Source of the DNA: Podospora pseudocomata
Lineage: Eukaryota; Ascomycota; Sordariomycetes; Sordariales; Podosporaceae
Length of the DNA stretch: 64,000 nt
Direction: 5' to 3'
Assembly: GCF_035222375.1 (NCBI RefSeq)
Contig: NC_085890.1
Span: 3,596,001 to 3,660,000 of the forward strand
The stretch's first letter is position 1; the number at the start of each line of letters is the position of its first letter. Shown here piece after piece: positions 56,405 through 64,000 of the stretch. The position numbers and the translations under genes are program-made. The notes beneath the pieces were generated by a model. It ran no database searches, was not told the origin of the DNA, and saw only the letters and a program-made list of their open reading frames with translations.

Positions 56405-59247
56405 GGTGGTGATGATAACGACGGGATGACACCTCTACTCGCTGAGGAGATGTTTTGTGATAAACGGTCGTCTATCGTCGCTGTCCAGCAGACGAGACGA
56501 ATGTTTGCTGTGAGATGGCCACGAGGAATGGTCAGACTAGAAAAGGAAAGGGGCCAAAGAGGACAACCAGGGGAGAGGCTACCATGGCATTATACGGGTA
56601 CCAGCCTCGGGTAGCAGTAGAGAAAGAAAAAATGTGATGTGGGCAAGGGAGGGCAATCAAGCACCAAGCATTGACCTCACATTCTTGGGTGGTCGTGATA
56701 GGGTTGAATGGTAAGCTGTCGATGCAAGGCTACTCTAGACGCATGATGGCAAGGGACAAATATGGGCTCAAGAAGGGGGGGAATATATTCTGGTACTGGG
56801 TGGAAGACTCCAGAGTGATGATCTGACCTTCAGCCAAGGGGCGAAAACACTTGGTGGTGATCATGGTAATACAAGCCAACTGCGGCTCAGAAAACCCGAA
56901 GAAAGAAGAAACCATCTTCCTGTGTGTATGTCATCGCTGACAGCGTCAAGAACAAGGCAGGACAGCGACAGGCATCCCCTTGCCTGCCTCAAGCTCCCTA
57001 GCGAACCAGCACGACGCGTGGGAAGGGCACTTGTGGTACATACACCAGTACCTGGTCGCGATCGGGGTCAGATCCAAGGTCCCCTGGAATGGGACGGTGA
57101 TGGAGGTGATCAGGCCCGCTTGGACCAGCCAAAGGGCGCCCCTCACCCAAGCCCGAGCTCACGAGGGCAGGGACCAACAAGCAGCTGAAACGTTCAGTGA
57201 CACAACGCGGGGTTGTTGTTGTTGAAGATGTCTGTAGGGAAAACAATGTCTTGGTAGTCGTCATTGATTCTCAATAGTAGGGATTTCTTCAGCGAGATAT
57301 CTTCTGGCTAGGGAGAATGAAAATCTCAGAAACCCTTCTGTCAATGTGCCAGGGAGACACCTAGAAAGGGACGTCGTTGAGAGCTGCCCTGTGCGAGGGG
57401 GGGAGGTCGGACCCGAAGAGCGGGGTCGCGCTAAGGGCGCCTCGCTATCCGTCGTAAAGATGTGGGGCCACAGCTGAAGAAGAAATGGAAGCGGCTCTTG
57501 CCGGGCTGTCAGGCCTCCTCCTTGCCTTTGCATTTTCGTGCCTGCGCATGCCGTGCCGTGCCATCAACCATCGGCCATTTTTGACCGTGCCGTCGCAAAC
57601 TCGCTCTTTTGATGCTTCTTTCTCCACTGACTCTTCACCGCCGGAACACTGTCCAGTCAGCAGCGCTTCTGTTAGCTGTCGACGCGTTGCTGACCGCTAA
57701 CATCTGACCTGAAGGATTTGTCAACTCTCGCCACGGGGGATTATGGCCGTCTGTCGTGGAACGTCTTCGGAGGAGAGTTGGGACGAGGAACCCTGAACAC
57801 TTCCCTCTTGTGTCGAGGGGGTGTTACAGGTCGCCGAAAGAAGCACTGACCTTGCTCGGGTATCGGAAGGACGCTGTTGAACAAGTTGTTGTAGAGTGCG
57901 GTCAGTGCGTGGAAGGTCGCTTGGCAGGGAACCAGTTTTCTCGAAACAGCTTCCAGCTTCGCTTCTTCAAGCTGCTGATACCCTCATTCTTCGGCATTTT
58001 ATCTGAAGAGAGCCCAAGATGCTCTGCAAAAGTTGCACAAACCACGGCACTGATCCCGTCTCGTCTCGACCCGTTCTCAGCATAAACATGGCAGTCCAAC
58101 CACCAGGTAAGTTGCTCACACAAACCCGTCTCTCAAAAATAACAGCGGCTTGCCACAACTCCCCCCTGTTCGCCATTTGTTTCTTGTTTCCCCTCAACCC
58201 GCAAGGCATGATTTGTCCGCCCTTCCGGACGTCACCTCAACCAGGTTTCTCAACCCGTCCCTCTCTTGTACTTGCACAAACAAAAACCACAGAGAGGAGC
58301 ATAAAAGTGATGAAGCTGTGGTTGTACCAGACCCCAACGCCGATCATGCACCGCTCTGCCCGGCAAACCACCACGCCGCTTGACTTGAAAGGGGACGGAC
58401 CAAGGTTTGTGCAAGTGATGCCAGTTCAGCCTGTTCTTTTCGATCTACATTGATGCACTGCAAACTCCTCCGTTTCTGAGGATGCGCCAAGTTCATCCCT
58501 ATCCATAGCGCCGCGCGGTATACATGTGCATCGTGGTATGGTCCCCGACTGCGGCCTCCATATGGTCGGTCGTGTCTCATTGCACCGCGTCCTGTTCGCC
58601 TGCTGTGCATCGTGAACCTTCTCTGTCCTTCGGTTAAGTACCATCGCCCACCATTTGCAGCCGGACCACAGGTGTAAGGTGCGAGCTGAGATGGAGAAAG
58701 TCCGGCGCGGCGGGCACAGCGGTCCAGTAGAACACTTGGCTCCGGTGACGGGGCACAGCTGACTGTCCTTGCTCGTAGAGATAGAAACCTAGATAGTGAT
58801 CACCCGGAATTGTGAGTGATTGTTCTCTTGGCAACGCAGGGGAAGCAGGGTGCAGAAACACAGCTTCGCTTTGGTTCATAGTGCGGCGATTTCCCGTCTA
58901 GAATAGGCTGCTGAGGTATTCCCAGGATGTTGGTGCCGGCAAACTGCTCCTCGTTTCGGATCATCATACCGACACGGGATATTTTTGACGTTGCTATTGA
59001 GCATCAGAACCAGGTCATCCTGGCTTAGAGGCTCAATAAACGGCCAAATATCCCCACGCCAGGAGCGAAACAACACCAGAACAACTCATTCATCTTAGTG
59101 TTGTTCGCTTCCAGTACTCGTTGTCCTGATCGTCAACTGTCCTGATCTGGTCCGGGTAGAGTTCGCCTTTGTTGTTCTCTATTCCGCCATGATAGCATGG
59201 CCGAACTGATCCAGACGGTATTTCCAGGAAAGCGCAAAACCAAGCCA
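56405..59247. other. long intergenic region, one weak candidate gene
   Basis: About 2.8 kb between a minus-strand start and a minus-strand stop. No strong gene. Open frames at 56922-57225, 57485-57700 and 58634-59076 have no coding signs. The candidate at 58090-58453 is listed separately. Confidence 0.4.
58090..58453 (+). CDS. weak candidate small protein
   Basis: An ATG at about 58090 reads MAVQPP and is followed at once by a CAG|GTAAGT donor; an AATAACAG acceptor about 30 bases on keeps the frame open to the stop at 58453, so the intron, if real, is very short and in frame. The end reads MKLWLYQTPTPIMHRSARQT and PRFVQVMPVQPVLFDLH. No family is recognised and composition is not decisive. 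I rate it mainly as a place to look at RNA data. Confidence 0.15.
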
Positions 59248-60161
59248 TCAAAAAGCAGCAATAACCACAGCCCTACCTTCTCTTCCTTCGCCATCAACCT
59301 CCACCTCCTGCCTCTCGGCCCCCTCAAACGCCTCTAGCAACTCCCCCGTTCTGACGACCAACTCCTCAAACTGCAGCCTGTACGCCACCGGCAGTTCCTC
59401 CCCCTCCGCCACCAGTACCGGCCTTTCTATTCCTGTGTCCTTTTCTTCAATCTTGAACTTGAGTCCGATAGTCTGCTTCGTATCTGCCCACAGTACCTCT
59501 GACTCTGCTGTCCTATTTGACGATGCCGTCGCCAGAAAGTTACGTTTAAGACGGATAAGCCCCTCGGAGATGTTAACATGTGACAGAAAAAGCCCAGGCT
59601 TCGGTCCGAGTTTGACTAGATTCGTGATAACGCAGAGTTGAGAAAACCCCTCATCAGCATCAAGGTAGATATCCTGATGGGGGTCAGTTTTCTCCTCCTC
59701 TTCTTCACGTTCAGGTCGTCGTCGGGGATAGCGCATTCGAGGACGGCGGTTCTCGTCTTGGAGAACGGGTTTGAAGTGGGAGTAGACTTCTCCTAGACTG
59801 TTCCGCAGGGCAGAGTCGGAAGACTCATCGTAGAACTGATCAGTTGATAAGTATTCGCAGTAGAGGTAGGGGGTGGAGATTTTGGCGGTGGGGTGGTAGC
59901 ATTCTAGGATGAGCTTGTGGCGGCCGGAGGGGGAAAGGGAGACGGCGAGGTTGTGGAGGCGGTGGTGGAAGATGCGGAGGGCGATGGAGGAGAAGTGGTG
60001 GGAGACGGCGGTGAGGGGGAGGAGGTCGGAGGTTGGGAGGTCGTTGAGGATTGATAGGAGGAGCTGGCGGGGGTTAGCATGACAGTGGGTAGCACAGAAA
60101 AGGGGAAGATGGCAAAGCTTGCCTCGTTGGGGAGCGAGTTGAGGGGGGTATCCGGAGGCAT
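59248..60161 (-). CDS. F-box protein with a GC-AG intron
   Basis: Exon 1 (60161-60123) codes MPPDTPLNSLPNE; exon 2 (60063-59248) continues LLLSILNDLPTSDLLPLTAV, total 284 aa. Together they rebuild the canonical F-box LPNELLLSILNDL ... L..VSHHFSSIALRIFHHRL. The intron between them starts GCAAGC, has TGCTAACC and ends CGCCAG, so the donor is GC rather than GT; no GT donor fits the frame. The rest (SGRHKLILECYHPTAKISTP, then an acidic Arg/Glu linker, FSQLCVITNLVKLGPKPGLF, LVVRTGELLEAFE) is a beta-rich substrate-binding region of a type common in Sordariales F-box proteins. It should act as an SCF adaptor; target unknown. Confidence 0.85.
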
Positions 60162-61242
60162 GTCGTCAGGTTAGGTGTTCGTGCTCGTCTGGATGTTATC
60201 AGGCACTTCTCCGACGTCTTTTCATAGACAGCTTGCCTCCACAGGGCTCTCTTTGCTCTTGACGCAACAGACATCATGATGCGCGGTTGATAAGAATGGC
60301 AGCTCGGTACGATAACGGTGTGGGGTAGGTACGTCAGTCAAGCTTCCCGCTTTTGTTCCCGCGGCCCCACTTCCCCAGATGCCGAGGTCCACCCCAGCTA
60401 CTTGCCGGACAAGGGTCCGTTGTTATGTCTATCAACGACAAAGTGAGCTTCAAGATGATATGGCAGTGGTTATCAGTTTCTGCTGAGTAGATAGTCTCAT
60501 GATGAACCTATTGAGAATTTCGTAAAATAAAATCAGGATCTAAAATACGCCTCAAAACTGCTGAGCTCTTTACCAGGATCGACTATCTGTCCGTCTTACT
60601 GTCCTGGGAAGCATACTGTGCATGCCCTGGCGGTGGCTTTGGATGTGTGATGGTACTCGGCTCATGTCAGGGTCATTCCTTTGGAGAGGCATGTCTTGAC
60701 CTATCCATAGTGGCCGGACCACCTGTCAACTGTCGAAGTGAAAGGAAGGATTAAGATTTAAGTGTGACATAGGTAGGTACCTACCTACCCCACCGGTTCT
60801 CATCGGTCACATATTTAGAAAATCGGTGAATCTTTTCGCCGTATGAGGAAGGTCAAGTGTGTAAGTCAACCATCATTCAAGACCACATTTCCGCAATCAC
60901 GGAAAGCGACAACTCAGCCCTGGGTTTTGGGACTGCTGGATCTGTCCGCAGCAGAGTGTTTGTTGTATGTGACGAAGGCTGCCTGAGGTGGTGGGCGTAG
61001 ATGTCCTCATGATCTGGTCTGGCGGGAGGCCTCCATCTACATGTCGTCAGTAAGTAAAATGTTTGAAATCAACGTATAGTCAAGATTTGATTGTCATGAG
61101 TAAACTTGGTGAGAAATCTCCGTTCTGCGCGCTACATGCCTAATGAAATCGTATCGTCGTGAAAACCAAGCCCATACCGGAATTCCCATGAGAACCTCTA
61201 TCATATGAACTCCAAAATACAAAATCCGTTTCCTATGCTGCC
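60162..61242. promoter_or_regulatory. intergenic, promoter of the F-box gene; 18-bp palindrome
   Basis: About 1.1 kb without a supported gene. It contains the perfect palindrome TAGGTAGGTACCTACCTA at 60770-60787. Confidence 0.5.
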
Positions 61243-62093
61243 TCACATCAAATCACACTGACCATTATCTGCCACGACCCTCAAGACTTTCGAATCGGGG
61301 ACGTATTTCATGGCGTGTAGTGTCAACATCTCCTCCTCACCAGCCACTTGAATATGAAACGTGCCCACAAGGCTGAACCCCAGCCAGGTGTATAGGCTGT
61401 GGCCCATGGGACTGGCCATGACTGAAATATCTTTCAGGCGCTCTTGATGAACCATCTTCATCCCCCATTTGCAGAGCGAGGAGGCATGACCACGTCGCTG
61501 AAACTCGGGCAACGTGGCAAGAATCTGGAGGTGAATCTGGTCGGGCCCGATCTTGCCAAAGAACATCTTGTAGGCTCGGATTTGACCCTTCCAGAACTCC
61601 TGAAAGTGCTTGTGGTTCGCGTCCCGGCGCGCCCTGCCTCCCTGCTTTTCCACCTCGGTGACAGCTGTTTGGTTCGGTGTGTTAGTGTGACGCTTCTACG
61701 TATAGTTTATTGTTACCTCTGGTGGGAGATCGAACGAGGTTTTCGGTGGGAGAAGTGAGCAAAGAACATGATGAAAGACTTGCGATCCTGGGTTACATAG
61801 CCGGGCCCGTATCGCTTCTTGTTGCGATAAGAAACGTCCCAGACGCTGAACGAGACCACCCGTCTATCCTCACAGCTTGTCTCCAGGCTGTCCTCCACTA
61901 CCATGACCTGCCAGTCGTCGTAGGCCGGATCAAGAAAGTACTCGAATAGCAAGCGCGTGAATTTGTAGTGATCCTCAGGATACTCATGGCGATATGGAAA
62001 CCGATAATCCCATTGCGGATCTAGCGGCATCGTTCTGATGATGACATCTGTAAGAGCCTCGATGTCGGTCGGGAGGCCGGGTCTGGGCTTCAT
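61243..62093 (-). CDS. GNAT-family N-acetyltransferase
   Basis: Two exons. The first starts at ATG 62093 (MKPRPGLPTDIEALTDVIIR) and runs through DWQVMVVEDSLETSCEDRRV and VSFSVWDVSYRNKKRYGPGY; the second ends at 61243 and holds HKHFQEFWKGQIRAYKMFFG, QIHLQILATLPEFQRRGHAS (the acetyl-CoA Q/RxxGxG/A loop as RRGHAS), LCKWGMKMVHQERL and GHSLYTWLGF. This is the common fungal GNAT plan. The join is unresolved: a strong AG|GTAACA donor (about 61727) is in phase 2, while the natural AACAG acceptor (about 61667) needs phase 1. A weak phase-1 GTTCGA donor (about 61740) would fit. A one-base change in the intron region or an unusual donor is possible. Substrate unknown. Confidence 0.75.
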
Positions 62094-63100
62094 GGTGAGG
62101 CAGGGCAATGTCAATATTGACAAGGAATAGTGAGGCTAGGTGCGTTTGCAAGTTTGTTGGCGTAGTGCTGCACGCTGGGAAAGAAGTAAAACCGATGAGC
62201 AAGGCGACCGACCGGTCCCGGAGCTATGAAAGGGCGAAGCTGTCTTGAAAAAAAAAAGCTTGAATGTGTCACAGCCTTAAAGCTGCCTGCTACTGCGCTG
62301 CCTCAAGAGCCTCATCGGCCAGCACCGCTCTTCTGAGGAACCTGGCTTATGCCACGATGAGGTGCGGTGTGCGTCGCGGCAGATTAGCGTAAATTTCTGG
62401 TCATCATGTGAAACACTAGAGAGCGCCGTGTCCGTGAAGAGCACCGGAAGGGTTGCTGTGTCTTCCTATTCCATCGTGAAGCAAACCCCTCTAGGTATAT
62501 TGGGCTGCGTTGGGGGCGTCTTCGTCATGTCTGAGCCTCGTCCGTGCAGTGGAAATTCTGCTAGGTAGCCGCAGAGATGAGGAGTTGAAAAACGGCTCGT
62601 ACTACCTTACACAGCTAATTTGGGCATGGCACATTTCGCGTGGTCCCCCCTCATGGTCCTGCGTAATCTGTATATGAGAGCCTGCCGTGTCACTTCTGGA
62701 GTCTCTTGCCAGATCTTGGCTAACAATTATATCCTCGGGAGCCTCCTTTTAGGCGCGCATCGTGTTGTGAAGCCTGCATAAAATTGACGACGGTCGAATC
62801 AGCTTCGCGGTAGCCCTGCAGCTAAGCCGAGAACAGAAATGAGGTGAGCCAGAAGAGCAATCCCACGTTACCAGGGGACCGGGCTGGATGATTGGGCGCG
62901 CCATTGCGGCCTCCAACGCCCATCCCCTTTTTTCCACCACGCCAAATGCCATTTGCCATCTCAAAGTGTCGCATCCCGCTACCCCGACACAGCATTTGCG
63001 GCAAACAACCCGCATCCTGGATTCCTGGATATGACAAGCGTGCGATGCTGACGCGAATACGACTCGAGTCCTTTCCTTGTGCTTGTGTTCCTTGACATTG
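62094..63100. promoter_or_regulatory. divergent promoter region, GNAT and right-edge gene
   Basis: About 1 kb between divergent genes, nothing recognised except an A-tract at about 62247-62258 close to the GNAT leader. Confidence 0.4.
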
Positions 63101-64000
63101 ATGAACATGGAGGATATGGTCACAGTCGTCGCCGTCGCCTCCGAGATGGACTCCCGTACTGGCAGCGCAGATCTCGGCCCCGTGTTCCACTTCGGCGAAG
63201 CTGGCGATCACTCACCTTTCTTCGACCCCGCCTTCGGTTCCTTGATTTTCTTTGACACATTCCACGCGGCCTCCGACCGGCGAGACTACCCACTTGGCCC
63301 CGGACCAAGTGCTTATTCTGCGCTTGTGCCGTTGAACCATGCCTCCTTTGATACCCAGTTCCACGGCCCCGGGACCAAGATCATCGCGGCCCGAAATAGC
63401 AACCACAACCCCGGCAACCCACAGTCTTATCCCAACGCGCCGCCTACCATCTACGCCGAGGGTCAACGAGCGGACATTTACGACTTTGAGTACCTCGAGT
63501 CGAATGTCGGCCCACCGTTTGGAGGAGGCCCAATCATCGGCCAGACAACTCACCTTCCTCAATTGGAAGGTCCGTACAGCAATTGCGATGGCTTCTTAAG
63601 TCCGGATCTGAACTCATCCTTCGGCCCTCTGGCTCATGCTCTCTCTAATGGATACCATACCGGATCCAGCTCCGACTCCAGCCCCGGCCCCGACAGTCCA
63701 GTCCCAACTCTACTGGGAGTCTCTCCGTCGACCGAAGTCCGGCATAGGATCAATCCTAATTCAGCCTTTGACCTCGATACATCACGTCGTCCCTCGATAG
63801 CCAGTACCGAAATCAAATTCGAGCACAATACCGGAGCTAGTCCATCGCCACGACCGCCGAATCGCAAAGGAGCAGCCAAGAACTCAGCAGGTTCGCTTGA
63901 GATCATCCTGTATAAGCCGAGTGGGAAGCCAGATGGACGGCTCTCCAAGAAACGCCCTGCCTTTGACGAGGTCACCACTGGGAGCAGTACGCCCCAGACC
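63101..64000 (+). CDS. unrecognised open frame running off the right edge, regulator-like composition
   Basis: From ATG 63101 (MNMEDMVTVVAVASEMDSRT) the frame is open for exactly 300 codons to the last base of the window, with no stop. Codon use is C/G-ending as in neighbouring genes. The protein is Pro/Ser/Asn/Gly-rich with scattered Phe and acidic residues (FFDPAFGSLIFFDTFH, YDFEYLESNVGPPFGGG, SSSDSSPGPDSPVP), ending with basic sequence (NRKGAAKNSAGSL, KPSGKPDGRLSKKRPAFDEV). An acidic/Pro-rich N-terminus before a basic segment is what transcription regulators show, but no DNA-binding domain is inside the window. Probably the 5' part of a larger gene; a nearby second ATG (63107) is in frame. 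Confidence 0.7.
   Translation, partial: MNMEDMVTVVAVASEMDSRTGSADLGPVFHFGEAGDHSPFFDPAFGSLIFFDTFHAASDRRDYPLGPGPSAYSALVPLNHASFDTQFHGPGTKIIAARNSNHNPGNPQSYPNAPPTIYAEGQRADIYDFEYLESNVGPPFGGGPIIGQTTHLPQLEGPYSNCDGFLSPDLNSSFGPLAHALSNGYHTGSSSDSSPGPDSPVPTLLGVSPSTEVRHRINPNSAFDLDTSRRPSIASTEIKFEHNTGASPSPRPPNRKGAAKNSAGSLEIILYKPSGKPDGRLSKKRPAFDEVTTGSSTPQT

Noticed and set aside
57485-57700. 71-codon frame with a hydrophobic start (MEAALAGLSGLLLAFAF)
   Set aside because: Looks like a signal peptide by chance; the rest has no coding character and no splice sites extend it.
1-64000. CRISPR arrays, rRNA genes and complete transposons or LTR elements
   Set aside because: None seen on either strand; no 5S rRNA-like block, no transposase or reverse-transcriptase motifs and no long terminal repeats were recognised by eye.

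Overview
This window is nuclear DNA of a filamentous ascomycete. Coding genes are split by short introns (about 46-90 nt) with GTRNGT donors and RCTRAC/TACTAAC branch sites. Recognisable proteins include a bli-3-type protein, an RGS-LOV protein and a HET-NACHT-WD40 (HNWD) receptor of the Podospora het-D/het-E kind, with 126-bp near-identical WD units. That receptor and the gene set point to Sordariales, most likely Podosporaceae; the species is inferred, not proven.

Layout. 1-6.7 kb: the 5' part of an ABCC transporter (minus, runs off the left edge), a secreted/membrane sensor-like protein (minus) and an SRPBCC-fold protein (plus). About 6.7-18.9 kb is an accessory, partly AT-rich island holding mostly broken or unrecognised genes. 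These are a duplicated-domain protein interrupted by two TAG codons, a small spliced ORF, a short gene fragment, the HNWD receptor gene with two frame breaks, a second fragment, and a large helical plus beta-rich protein of unknown function with about one break. From 19 kb on the window is an ordinary housekeeping neighbourhood.

19-34.4 kb: a Gly/Ala/Met-rich small protein, a mitochondrial Fmp30/NAPE-PLD-like hydrolase, an RGS-LOV photoreceptor, a GH92 alpha-mannosidase, an F-box-like protein, bli-3 and DPH5. 34.8-47.9 kb: SNU23, UBC7, ALG1, an Msc2-type zinc carrier, a carnitine/acylcarnitine carrier and a TFIIIC subunit. 48-64 kb: GPI8, a histidine phosphatase, an MFS transporter with a long proline-rich N-terminus, an F-box protein with a GC-AG intron, a GNAT acetyltransferase, and the 5' end of an unrecognised open frame that runs off the right edge.

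Functionally the genes are not an operon or a cluster. Several act in the ER or secretory route (UBC7 in ERAD, ALG1 in N-glycan assembly, GPI8 in GPI anchoring, GH92 in mannose trimming, Msc2-type zinc supply), and two are light-linked families (RGS-LOV, bli-3). The most unusual part is the 6.7-18.9 kb island, which looks like a decayed non-self-recognition region.
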